From: CAYQJL01 sp964612295
GTDB taxonomy: Bacteria; Eisenbacteria; RBG-16-71-46; CAIMUX01; WJJG01
Length of the DNA stretch: 27,610 nucleotides
Assembly (NCBI GenBank): GCA_964612295.1
Contig: CAZTDY010000056.1
Coordinates: 1 to 27,610, forward strand
Direction: 5' to 3'
In this document: piece by piece, positions 17,212 through 25,578 of the stretch
Layout of the letters: each line of letters starts with the position of its first letter
How positions within the stretch are numbered: the stretch's first letter is position 1
Notes under the pieces: model-generated
What the model was told of the DNA's origin: nothing
Databases searched by the model: none
Seen by the model: only the letters and a program-made list of their open reading frames with translations
Position numbers and translations under genes: made by a program

Positions 17212-19785
17212 ATGCGACCCAGCGGGGACCAGAGCGGGCATGAGCGGATCTCCGATTCCCACGGGTTGGAATCGGCCAGCGTCCTGTCCCCCATCCGGGT
17301 TCCCGAGTGGTGGAACCGGGCGGCGGTTCTGGCCGCCCTGCTCTTCGGACTGGGCGGGCCGATCTCTATCTTCATCGCCCAGTTCGGGATCTTCGGCGCA
17401 CTGCTGCTCGGGCTTCTCTCCCCCACGCTCGCCTGGCGTCCTTTGCGCCGCCACCCCGTTCTCGCGGCCGCGCTCGCCTTCTATCTGTCGGTTCAGCTGA
17501 CTGCGGTCATCTACGCCCAGGATCCCCTGCGGGCCCTCATCTGCCTGCGCGGAGACTGGCCGGTGCTCTTTCTGCCCATCTTCCTCGTCGTGCTCCAACG
17601 TCCTCGGGCCCGGCAGGTCGGCCTTTTCGTGCTCCTGGGCACGGTCACCGCGGCCGGGGCCCTGGGGCTATGGCAGCACTTTGCGGGGATCGATCCCCTC
17701 GGGCAGAGCGTCCTGGACGCGGATGGAACCGGAGGATTCTATGCGGTGGGAAGCCTCAACGGACATCTCACCTACGGCGGGGTCATGCTGGTCGGCTTCG
17801 TCACCTCCTTCTGCCTGCTCCTCGGGAGCCGGGGGAATGTGCGGATGATTCTCGGCCTGGCCACCCTCGGAGCGGCCGCCGGTTTGATCACCAGCTACGC
17901 GCGCACGGCCTGGTTCGGAGCCGGCATCGGCGTTCTCGCCGGACTCCTCATCCACCTCCTGCGGGGAGGCGCCGGCCGGCCGGCCGGATGGATCCGTCGT
18001 CTTGCGCCCGGGCTCGGGCTGCTGCTTCTATGTGCGGCGATCGTCCTTCTCACACCCGGGCTTCGGGAACGACTCTGGCAGGTGCGCGAATTGGGATCGA
18101 TGCCCCGGATGAGGCTATGGTTGACCGCCTGGAGAATCTTCGAGGACTTCCCCCTCTTCGGTGCGGGGCTAGGCGCCTTCAAGTCGCTCTTCGAAAGCTA
18201 CAGGCCGCCCGGCTACTACATGGCAACCGGTCACCCGCACTCGGATCCCCTCAATACGCTCACGCACTCAGGACTCGCGGGGCTGCTCGCCTGGGGGGGC
18301 CTGTGGTGCTCGACATTGGTCAGCCTCTGGCGCAGCTCCCGGTCGGGCGCCCGGACGAGCGGCATAGATGGGCTCCTCGCCGAGATGCGCCTGCCTCTCG
18401 GCGTCGCCCTGGTTCTCGGCTTCCTGTCCTCCGGACTGGCTCAGTGTTACTTCACGGATGAAGAGCCGGCGGCCATGCTCTGGTTCGCGGTGGCGCTCCT
18501 CCTCTCCGCGGGGGATGGCGTCGCCGACCTGGCCGCGGAGCCGCCGCGCCGCAAGAAGCCGGGACGCCGGCTGGAGAAGATGATCAAGAAGGGGCTGCTG
18601 CCGCTGGCTGCTCGGATCTGGATCCGCAAGCGGGCTCGTTCCCCCGAGGCCGGGGCGCTCGACTTCGCTTCCCTTCGGCGCATTCTCCTCGTCCGGCAGG
18701 ACAGCCGCCTTGGCAACCTGGTGCTGATGACACCGTTCCTGCAGGCGCTGCGTTCCCTCGCGCCCCAGGCGCGCATCGAGATGGCGGTCGGGGACCGCTT
18801 CGCCGCGACGCTCTCGCCGTCCCCCTGGCTGGACGGTCTCATCATCGAGAGGAAACGCTGGCTCATCCGTCACCCCTGGGCCTATCCGGCCTACGCGCAG
18901 CGGTTGCGCCGGCCGGACTGGGACGTCGCATTCGAACTGAGCAATCCGGACACCCATTCATTCTACAACGCCTTTCTCACGGCCCTGTCGGATGCGCCAC
19001 TGCGCGTCGGTTTCGATCACCCGCGGTCGCGCGCGATCCTCAATGCGCCGGTGGCGGTGCCGGAGACCGAGTGCCACTACTCCCTCGCGCCCCTGATGCT
19101 CCTGGCGGCCCTGGGCGCGGATCCGCCGATCCATCCCCTGCAAATGAATGCGGCCCCCTCGGTCCGCGAAGCGCAGGGCAACGGCGATTGGTTGATTCAC
19201 CCCGGCGGCCGCGGCCGCAAAGGATGGGGCGCTGAAGCGTTCGGTGCCCTGCTGCGGCAACTCGACCCAGCCGAGCGTGATCGGGTCCGGTTGATCGGGG
19301 GACCGGGCGAAGCCGACCTCCTGGAGACTCTCTCTGAGGGCGGTCCGCCTCTGCGGACCGCCGTCTTCCGGGGGATCGATGAACTCCTCGGCGCATTTGC
19401 TGGCGCCGACCACTACCTGGGCTGCGATGCCGGCCCTCTCCATCTGGCTGCCGCGACCGGACTGCCCACGCTCAGCCTCTTCCGATCCTCTCACCCGCTT
19501 CGATACGCACCCCTGGGTGAATCACACATGTGCCTGTTGGTCGGAGATGGCAGCAGATCTCTAGCAAATGCGCGACTGTTCCCCGCACCCGTCGGGCATC
19601 CCGGCTCCGCGCCCCTACATGGCGAACCGTCGATCCTCGCCGCGCTCAGCGACCGGCGTCCCCGCACGCAAGAGGCCCCGGACGGGTCTGCAGCCCAGGT
19701 TTCCTTCGTTCTCGAGCGCTGGCGCGAGGCGTTGGCATCGAGGAAGCAGATGTGCGAGGATCCCGCTGCCGGCAATCGGGTATGA
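17212..19785 (+). CDS. Fusion of O-antigen ligase-like membrane domain and GT9 glycosyltransferase
   Basis: A single 857-residue protein joining two LPS enzymes. Residues about 25-445 are a polytopic O-antigen ligase/polymerase (WaaL/Wzy_C) domain with ten or more hydrophobic segments and a periplasmic loop containing GHPHSDPLN, with His341 and His343 near the conserved ligase His. A basic linker (RRKKPGRRLEKMIKKG) leads into a GT9 (ADP-heptose:LPS heptosyltransferase-like) domain at about 485-800: RQDSRLGNLVLMTP, HPGGRGRKGWG and DAGPLHLAAATGLP (Asp739, His744). Position 502 is Asn where heptosyltransferases usually have Asp. ATG 17212 is preferred, with AGAGG five bases upstream; GTG 17206 is an alternative. 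No stop or clear internal start interrupts the reading frame. The ligase domain acts in the periplasm and GT9 in the cytosol, which fits the linker being cytosolic. It precedes an MsbA-like exporter, so all steps concern LPS assembly. Sugar donor is unknown. Confidence 0.9.
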   Translation: MRPSGDQSGHERISDSHGLESASVLSPIRVPEWWNRAAVLAALLFGLGGPISIFIAQFGIFGALLLGLLSPTLAWRPLRRHPVLAAALAFYLSVQLTAVIYAQDPLRALICLRGDWPVLFLPIFLVVLQRPRARQVGLFVLLGTVTAAGALGLWQHFAGIDPLGQSVLDADGTGGFYAVGSLNGHLTYGGVMLVGFVTSFCLLLGSRGNVRMILGLATLGAAAGLITSYARTAWFGAGIGVLAGLLIHLLRGGAGRPAGWIRRLAPGLGLLLLCAAIVLLTPGLRERLWQVRELGSMPRMRLWLTAWRIFEDFPLFGAGLGAFKSLFESYRPPGYYMATGHPHSDPLNTLTHSGLAGLLAWGGLWCSTLVSLWRSSRSGARTSGIDGLLAEMRLPLGVALVLGFLSSGLAQCYFTDEEPAAMLWFAVALLLSAGDGVADLAAEPPRRKKPGRRLEKMIKKGLLPLAARIWIRKRARSPEAGALDFASLRRILLVRQDSRLGNLVLMTPFLQALRSLAPQARIEMAVGDRFAATLSPSPWLDGLIIERKRWLIRHPWAYPAYAQRLRRPDWDVAFELSNPDTHSFYNAFLTALSDAPLRVGFDHPRSRAILNAPVAVPETECHYSLAPLMLLAALGADPPIHPLQMNAAPSVREAQGNGDWLIHPGGRGRKGWGAEAFGALLRQLDPAERDRVRLIGGPGEADLLETLSEGGPPLRTAVFRGIDELLGAFAGADHYLGCDAGPLHLAAATGLPTLSLFRSSHPLRYAPLGESHMCLLVGDGSRSLANARLFPAPVGHPGSAPLHGEPSILAALSDRRPRTQEAPDGSAAQVSFVLERWREALASRKQMCEDPAAGNRV

Positions 19786-19822
19786 GAGGCGGGCCGCATG
19801 GCTAGCGGGGAACATCAAACAA

Positions 19823-21826
19823 GTGGCGCGTAAGAACAAGAACCGAGGAGCAAACGCGTCCGAACATGAATCGGACCTGGCCGAAGGCGCGCCCGAGAGT
19901 CTCCGCGAAGCCCTGGGGGTCTGGCGGCGACTCATGCGCTTTCATCGGCCCCGCGTCTGGCTGTTCGCCCTGACCGTCCTCTTCATGGCGCTCAGCGCGT
20001 CGTTCAACGGACTGTCGCTGGCTTCGATCGTCCCCTTCACCCAGATCGTTCTGCGCGGCGATGTTCAGGAGGACGGGCCGGCAGCCGCGACCGAGGTCAG
20101 TGCGGACACCCCTACCCTAGCCGCCGCCGACACCACCGGAGCGACCGACCGATCTCTCGAGGACAAAGCGGCCAACTTCCGCCAGAAAGCCGAACGGGCC
20201 TTTCAGGGGCTGATTCGGGGCGACACCCGGCTGGATACGCTGCGCAACTTCTGCATCGTTCTCGTGCTGATCTTCCTTCTCAAGAACATCTTCTGGTATG
20301 CGCAGTCCTTCCTCTCGGTCTTCATCGAACAGACCGCGGTGCGCGATGTTCGTGACAGCATTTTCAATCGCTATCAGTCACTCAGCCTCGACTACTACCA
20401 AGGGCGGCACTCGGGGCTGCTCGTGAGTCGGATCACGAACGATGCAGAGCTGGCCCGCGGCGCGGTCGCCAACGGGATGATGGAGCTCTTGAGGCACAGC
20501 TTTGCGCTTATCACCTACCTGGTGATCGTGCTGTTCGCCAATGCAAGTCTCTTCATGTGGGCCATCCTGATCCTGACGCCCAGCGCCCTCCTCATCAATC
20601 AGCTGGGTCTGGTGCTGCGGCGCATCTCTCGCATCTCCCAGGAGAAGATGGCGCGGTTGACGTCGGTGGTTGGCGAAACAGTCCGCGGGATTCGGATCAT
20701 CAAGGCGTTTGGAGCCGAAGAGCATCAGGCCGGACGATTCATGCGAGAGACCGGCGAGTATTGCCGCACGCTGGTGCGCATGACCCGGATCGGCAGCCTC
20801 GGAATGCCCCTGACCGAGATCCTCGCGGTGTCCGTGGCCGTTTCGCTCATCTACATCGGGGGGCGCAGGATCATCATCGAGAACACCCAGCCCGGGTACT
20901 TCCTGCTATTCCTCGCGGCGTTCCTGAGCATGATCCAACCCATCAAAGCCATTCACCAGCTCAACGTGCGTATCCAGCACGGGCTGGCCGCCGGCCGGCG
21001 GATCTTCGAGGTGCTCGACGCTGAACCGTCGGTGCGCGAGGCAGCCGATGCGAGGCCCGTCCCCCGATTCGGCCAGGCCATTGAACTCGATCGCGTGTGG
21101 TTCGAATACGACGATGATCAGCCGGTGCTGCGGGATGTGACGTTGTCCATTCCTACCGGACAGATGGTCGCGCTGGTGGGCCCCAGTGGCGGTGGCAAGT
21201 CCACGTTGGTCAGCTTGATCCCCCGCTTCTACGACCCGACCCGGGGGCGGATCCTGATCGATGGTCAGGATCTGCGAGAGATTCAGGTTCCAGGCCTCCG
21301 GCAACAGATCGGCATGGTGACTCAGGAGACGATCCTCTTCCACGACACCATCGCCGGGAACATCCGGCTCGGAAACCCCAGCGCGTCCGATGAAGCGGTG
21401 ATTGCCGCCGCGAAGGCCGCGAACGCGCACCCCTTCATCGAACAGATGCCGGACGGATATGAGACCATGATCGGGGAGCGCGGACTACGGCTGTCGGGTG
21501 GCGAGCGCCAGCGGATCACGATCGCCCGCGCCGTTCTGAAGAACCCGCCCATCCTGATCCTGGACGAGGCAACCTCCGCGCTCGACACGGAGTCCGAGCG
21601 CCTGGTTCAGGAGGCGATTCAGAATCTGATCGCAGAGCGGACCGCGGTGGTGATCGCGCATCGACTATCCACGGTGCGGCGGGCGAATCTGATCGTGGTG
21701 TTGGCCGAAGGGCGGATTGTGGAGACCGGGACCCACGATGAGTTGCTGGCGTGCGGGGGGCTCTACCACCGCCTGCACGAGCTGCAATTCGCCGCGCCGG
21801 ACATCGGGGCTACGACTCCTCGTTGA
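19823..21826 (+). CDS. msbA: MsbA-like ABC exporter (permease-ATPase fusion)
   Basis: Half-transporter (667 residues from GTG 19823) of the lipid A/multidrug exporter type, likely flipping lipid A-core across the inner membrane. A six-helix transmembrane domain (about residues 40-385) is followed by an ATPase domain with Walker A GPSGGGKST (about 452-460), Q-loop VTQETILF, signature LSGGERQRI, Walker B ILILDEATSALD and H-loop IAHRLSTV, all intact. Between the first two helices is an unusually long Ala/Thr/Asp-rich loop of about 70 residues (GDVQEDGPAAATEVSADTPT and onward). The frame is open back to 19568, but that extension overlaps the previous gene and is Pro/Arg-rich, so GTG 19823 with a basic N-terminus is preferred; its ribosome site is weak. 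It lies 37 bp after the ligase/GT9 gene. ATPase assignment is certain; substrate rests on the LPS context. Confidence 0.85.
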   Translation: MARKNKNRGANASEHESDLAEGAPESLREALGVWRRLMRFHRPRVWLFALTVLFMALSASFNGLSLASIVPFTQIVLRGDVQEDGPAAATEVSADTPTLAAADTTGATDRSLEDKAANFRQKAERAFQGLIRGDTRLDTLRNFCIVLVLIFLLKNIFWYAQSFLSVFIEQTAVRDVRDSIFNRYQSLSLDYYQGRHSGLLVSRITNDAELARGAVANGMMELLRHSFALITYLVIVLFANASLFMWAILILTPSALLINQLGLVLRRISRISQEKMARLTSVVGETVRGIRIIKAFGAEEHQAGRFMRETGEYCRTLVRMTRIGSLGMPLTEILAVSVAVSLIYIGGRRIIIENTQPGYFLLFLAAFLSMIQPIKAIHQLNVRIQHGLAAGRRIFEVLDAEPSVREAADARPVPRFGQAIELDRVWFEYDDDQPVLRDVTLSIPTGQMVALVGPSGGGKSTLVSLIPRFYDPTRGRILIDGQDLREIQVPGLRQQIGMVTQETILFHDTIAGNIRLGNPSASDEAVIAAAKAANAHPFIEQMPDGYETMIGERGLRLSGGERQRITIARAVLKNPPILILDEATSALDTESERLVQEAIQNLIAERTAVVIAHRLSTVRRANLIVVLAEGRIVETGTHDELLACGGLYHRLHELQFAAPDIGATTPR

Positions 21827-22772
21827 AAACGCCCATCGCCAGATATCGATCTTGGCGCATCCTCACGAGGTCGGACGGCAAAAGCTGATCGAGGACGTCC
21901 AGCGAACTGCGAATCGTCTCGCCGATCGTTTTCGCCATGGCCGGCAGATCCCGGTGCGCACCTCCCGGCGGTTCGGGCAGAATTGAATCGATCACTCCCA
22001 GCTTCAGCAGATCGGGCGCGGTGAAACGCAGGGCCTCGGCGGCCTGCTCCGCTTTTTCACGAGTCTTCCAGAGGATCGAAGCACAGCCTTCCGGCGAGAT
22101 GACCGAATAGAACGCGTACTCCAGCATGAACACGCGGTCACCGACCGCGATCGCCAGCGCGCCGCCGCTCCCACCCTCCCCGGTCACGAAGACCAGGATC
22201 GGGGTTTTGAGAGTCGACATCTCCAGAATGTTGCGCGCCACCGCCTCGGCTTGCCCGCGCTCCTCGGCCCCAATGCCCGGATAGGCCCCCGGCGTATCCA
22301 CCAAGCACAGGATCGGGTTGCCGAATTTCTCGGCCAGCTTCATCACCCGCATCGCCTTGCGATAGCCCTCGGGATGCGGCATGCCGAAGTTGCGTTTCAG
22401 ATTCGCCTTGGTGTTGCGCCCCTTCTGGTGCCCGATCACGGCCACGGGCCGGCCTTCGAACCGTCCCAGCCCGGCCACGATGGAGGCGTCGTCGGAAAAC
22501 GTCCGGTCGCCGTGGAGTTCCTCGAAGTCGGTTACGAGATGCTTGAGGTAATCGAGGGTGTAAGGACGCTGAGGATGCCGGGCCAGCTGCACCCTCTGCC
22601 ACGGGGATAGGCTGGAGAAGATCTTCTGGCGGAGGCGCTCAGCACGCTTCTCGGCCGTCTGGAGCTGTTTGGCGGTCTCCGGTCCCCCCCCACCCGGGAC
22701 GGAACGAAGGTCGCGGATTCGCTCCTCAATCTCGATCAGCGGCTTTTCGAACTCGACCCAATTGCCCTGCAT
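21810..22772 (-). CDS. accA: Acetyl-CoA carboxylase carboxyltransferase subunit alpha
   Basis: 320-residue cytosolic AccA, which with AccD transfers CO2 from biotin carboxyl carrier protein to acetyl-CoA to make malonyl-CoA for fatty acid synthesis. It aligns by eye with E. coli AccA along its full length: N-terminal FEKPLIEIEERI, LARHPQRPYTLDYL, VIGHQKGRNTK, NFGMPHPEGYRKA, the oxyanion/CoA site segment DTPGAYPGIGAEERGQ, GEGGSGGALAI, SVISPEGCASILWK and DSILPEPPGGAHR. ATG 22772 has an AAGGGA site. It starts 44 bp downstream of the M23 peptidase gene on the same strand, and its 3' end overlaps the convergent exporter gene by 17 bp, so no terminator separates them. accD is not in the window. Confidence 0.97.
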   Translation of the reverse strand: MQGNWVEFEKPLIEIEERIRDLRSVPGGGGPETAKQLQTAEKRAERLRQKIFSSLSPWQRVQLARHPQRPYTLDYLKHLVTDFEELHGDRTFSDDASIVAGLGRFEGRPVAVIGHQKGRNTKANLKRNFGMPHPEGYRKAMRVMKLAEKFGNPILCLVDTPGAYPGIGAEERGQAEAVARNILEMSTLKTPILVFVTGEGGSGGALAIAVGDRVFMLEYAFYSVISPEGCASILWKTREKAEQAAEALRFTAPDLLKLGVIDSILPEPPGGAHRDLPAMAKTIGETIRSSLDVLDQLLPSDLVRMRQDRYLAMGVFNEES

Positions 22773-22816
22773 GGTTTCCCTTATCGTCAGTCGGGCTTAT
22801 GGCCCGCGCCTTCGCG

Positions 22817-25267
22817 TCATCGTCCTACGGTGAAGGTGAAGCCCTGTACGCACATGTTACCGGCCCGATCGCGAATGTGCACCTCCCAAGAATGATCGCC
22901 GGGCGCGATCGGATCGTCCGGCCGGGCACTCAGAATGAGCTGATCGACGTCATACTCGGCGATCAGGTGGTGACCGTCGAGAATGATGTCGGCCTCCCGC
23001 GGATCAAACCCGCTCCCCGTCTCGCGGATCCGGGCCCGGAGTTCCCCGGGCGCCCGGCTCAGGTGGCGCCGGTCGGTCGGCACCGGATCGTGCGCTTCAG
23101 GCGCCAGAGAATCGCGCAGCAGCGCGAATGACCCCAGCCGGTCGGCCCGGCCTCCCCATCCGTCACCGGTGCGCAACGCACCCTCGTACCGCCAGCGCCG
23201 GTCGGAGTCACAGCGGTACAGTCCCCAACCGCTCTCAGGTTCCGCTGAATTCCATTCCGGCGGCCGGCCCACCCCATCGAACAGGATCTCCATGGGGCGC
23301 ACGAGCGGCCACCAATCCGGTCCCAGAACCAGGATCGGGGTCAGCAGTTCCAGTTCTCCCCTGCGGTGCCTCCCTCCCTCGCGAGCCAGCTCCCGACTGA
23401 GCTCGGTCCACAGAGAGTCGCCCGGGAAGGCCCATTCGCTGATCAGGAGGCCGTCGGCGGGATGAGCCTCGAGCGCAAGGCGTGCCGCCGGCGCACCCGC
23501 CTGCGACCGGATGAGGATTCGGTCAGTCGATGCCACCCCGGGCAGGACGATTGTTTTGCCGATGGAAATCCGCGCCCGCCTGTTCTCGCCGGCCTGCACA
23601 ACGATTTCGCGGGCCTGGCCGGCCTCTCCCAACTGCAGGGCGGCGAAGCGCCAGGCGCCCTCAGGGGCCCCCGGACGCCGGATCAGGGGCACGGTGGAGC
23701 CATCCTGCAGGAGGAGGGATGCCCTGGGCGGACCGCCAGCCGGCGGATCGGCCACCAGATCAAGGGTGAGAAACCCCTCATGGGCGCGGATCCCCTCGCG
23801 CGGGATCCTCCATCGGGTTTCGGGGGCGCTTCCCCCCAGGCGCAGGGCCGGGCAGAGAGCACTCCCCCCGGCGTCGGCCAACGTGATGATCGCACCGCCG
23901 GGTGCATCGACCTCGGCTCCGAACCATCGATCTCCGAACGACAGGGACCAATCCGGTCCGGGTGCCGCGGGGATTGGCCAGAGGGGGAGATCGTGGTCAT
24001 CACTGTTGGGGGAGCTGGGTGCGGAGCCGGGGGGTTGTTGGTAGCGGACTACCAGTCCGCTGGAATCGGCCAACGACCCCGCCAGGCGCACGGCCACCTG
24101 CCAGCGGCCGGGCCCGATCTCCCGTGTTTCCCAGTCCACGATCATCGGGGCCGGCCGGGATAGAAGCCGGGCCTGCCAGACGGCGCGCCCCCCCGAGGCA
24201 TCGACCGCGCTGATCGTGAGCAGCCGTACCTCGCCGGTCCAGGTCGAGGCATCGATCCATCCCGCGAGTTCGGCATCCTGCGTTTGCTCCGCGCCTCCCT
24301 CGAGGGGCCACTGGTAGAGCCGCTGCATCCAGACCGGGACGCCGGGCGCCTGGCGCCCGTAGATCCGGCGCACCTCTCTCCCCCGCTCAAAGGAAAGCGC
24401 TGCAAATCGCCGCCGGAAGATCGCGATCCCATCGAGCGAGGCCGTCACTTCCAGCGGCGCAAGGCGCGCGTCATTGAAGCCGCATCGATCCAGGATGGCC
24501 GCTTCGATGCCCAGCCATCCCCAAACGGGAATCAGGGGCACTTCGGTCTGCTCCCCCTGCTCGGGCGCCATCCACAGCCATTCATCCACACCATTCGCGT
24601 GCGCCAAAGGGGCCAACGTCCGAATCCTCACCGACCTGAAGGCCGGCTCCGCCTCGTCAGCGGCCGCGACGCCGAGAAGAAGAGGGTTCTGCGGACGGCT
24701 GTCGGACCGCAGTTCCAGATGCAGGTGGGGTGGTCCCGCCCCGCTGGCTCCCGAGAAGGCGAGCGTGTCCCCTCGTGAGAACCGGAATCGGCCGGGTTCG
24801 GGGTAGAGGTCGATTTCAAACTCACCCCTCCGGCGTTGCTCCCCTCGAAGATAGGTCTCGAGCGGTGTGGCGAACCGGCTCAGGTGGCCGTAGACGACGA
24901 GCTCTCCCCTTCCCGTCTCCAGGTAGAGCGCCCGCCCGTATCCACCCGCGCCGGCCCGCAGCCGAACGACGCTCCCCGATTCGATGGCGAGCACGGGCAG
25001 ACCGATCTGTCCGCCGGTCGAGAAATCCAAGCCGGTGTGGAGGTGGTTGCTTCTCGGCTCCCCGAAGGTGCCGGTGATAAGCAGGGGAATGTCGAGAGGG
25101 GGGCCGAAAGCCGGCGCCTGCCCAGAGGCCCCTTCGCTCGCCAGGGAGGCCCCCCAAAAAAAGCAGCTGAACGCGGCCAAGACGATCCCCAGGCCTCGCG
25201 CCCACCGGCGTGCAGGATGCCTGTCCGGATGTCTTCCCCGCACCCGTCTGTCCGATTTCGATTCCAA
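22817..25267 (-). CDS. Large secreted M23 (LytM-like) peptidase with long beta-rich C-terminal region
   Basis: About 816 residues from TTG 25267. A signal peptide (WARGLGIVLAAFSCFFWGASLA) leads into an M23 metallopeptidase domain (about residues 60-190) with zinc ligands His77 and Asp81 (HTGLDF) and His183 in HLHLEL (His181 being the usual catalytic partner). It would cleave peptidoglycan cross-links, or act as a regulator if inactive; all motif residues are present. The remaining 600 residues are beta-rich, with Ig-like segments (GFNDARLAPLEVTASLDG, LYQWPLEG, a final DRAGNMCVQGFTF), resembling the extended C-terminal part of Bacteroidota M23 proteins. The frame stays open to 25696, but that extension covers the divergent lipoprotein start and has no signal peptide, so it is excluded. 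TTG 25267 has AGGAG only two bases away; GTG 25243 is an alternative. accA follows 44 bp later. Confidence 0.85.
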   Translation of the reverse strand: MESKSDRRVRGRHPDRHPARRWARGLGIVLAAFSCFFWGASLASEGASGQAPAFGPPLDIPLLITGTFGEPRSNHLHTGLDFSTGGQIGLPVLAIESGSVVRLRAGAGGYGRALYLETGRGELVVYGHLSRFATPLETYLRGEQRRRGEFEIDLYPEPGRFRFSRGDTLAFSGASGAGPPHLHLELRSDSRPQNPLLLGVAAADEAEPAFRSVRIRTLAPLAHANGVDEWLWMAPEQGEQTEVPLIPVWGWLGIEAAILDRCGFNDARLAPLEVTASLDGIAIFRRRFAALSFERGREVRRIYGRQAPGVPVWMQRLYQWPLEGGAEQTQDAELAGWIDASTWTGEVRLLTISAVDASGGRAVWQARLLSRPAPMIVDWETREIGPGRWQVAVRLAGSLADSSGLVVRYQQPPGSAPSSPNSDDHDLPLWPIPAAPGPDWSLSFGDRWFGAEVDAPGGAIITLADAGGSALCPALRLGGSAPETRWRIPREGIRAHEGFLTLDLVADPPAGGPPRASLLLQDGSTVPLIRRPGAPEGAWRFAALQLGEAGQAREIVVQAGENRRARISIGKTIVLPGVASTDRILIRSQAGAPAARLALEAHPADGLLISEWAFPGDSLWTELSRELAREGGRHRRGELELLTPILVLGPDWWPLVRPMEILFDGVGRPPEWNSAEPESGWGLYRCDSDRRWRYEGALRTGDGWGGRADRLGSFALLRDSLAPEAHDPVPTDRRHLSRAPGELRARIRETGSGFDPREADIILDGHHLIAEYDVDQLILSARPDDPIAPGDHSWEVHIRDRAGNMCVQGFTFTVGR

Positions 25268-25578
25268 CGCTCCTCTGCGCTCCTTCCTGTGAGTCTTCTT
25301 GCAGGATTCAAGACTCAAAGATTGCAAAGCGCCACGCAAGAGCGTTTCTCTCTCGACCGCCGGAGCCCTTCCCTGAATTCCAGGTTGCTGAAATGGGCGG
25401 AAAAGGTCCGATCTCAGCCACTCCTGGCCCCTCACCCCCCCTCCCGGGCTCCTCTCCCGACCCCGGCACAGCTCTTGCCACCTGAACATCGCGAACGTTT
25501 CTGCATTGCTTGGGGTGGCCGGCTTCCCGCAGAAAGCCTCGGGACGATTCCGGCCGCTGAGTATTGAGGAGGCAAGAC
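25268..25578. other. Divergent intergenic region between the M23 peptidase and lipoprotein genes
   Basis: This 311-bp stretch should hold promoters for both directions, but I find no convincing -35/-10 pair on either strand. It contains C-rich tracts around 25430-25450 on the plus strand, the inverted repeat at 25290-25317 and the strong ribosome site GAGGAGG at 25566-25572 for the lipoprotein. An open frame crosses it on the minus strand but looks non-coding. Confidence 0.6.
25290..25317. repeat. Perfect 8-bp inverted repeat upstream of the M23 gene
   Basis: TGAGTCTT (25290-25297) and AAGACTCA (25310-25317) are perfect reverse complements separated by 12 bases. The element ends 22 bp upstream of the proposed TTG start, just before the purine-rich CAGGAAGGAG. 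It could be an operator for a dimeric regulator or a leader hairpin affecting ribosome access. Confidence 0.6.

Noticed and set aside
18293..18299. Run of seven G in the ligase domain, and an eight-base C run at 22684-22691 in accA, as possible phase-variation tracts
   Set aside because: Runs this long are unsurprising in GC-rich DNA, and one lies in a probably essential gene, so switching is unlikely.
19568..19822. N-terminal extension of the ABC exporter frame
   Set aside because: It overlaps the ligase/GT9 coding sequence by more than 200 bp and reads as Pro/Arg-rich out-of-frame translation.
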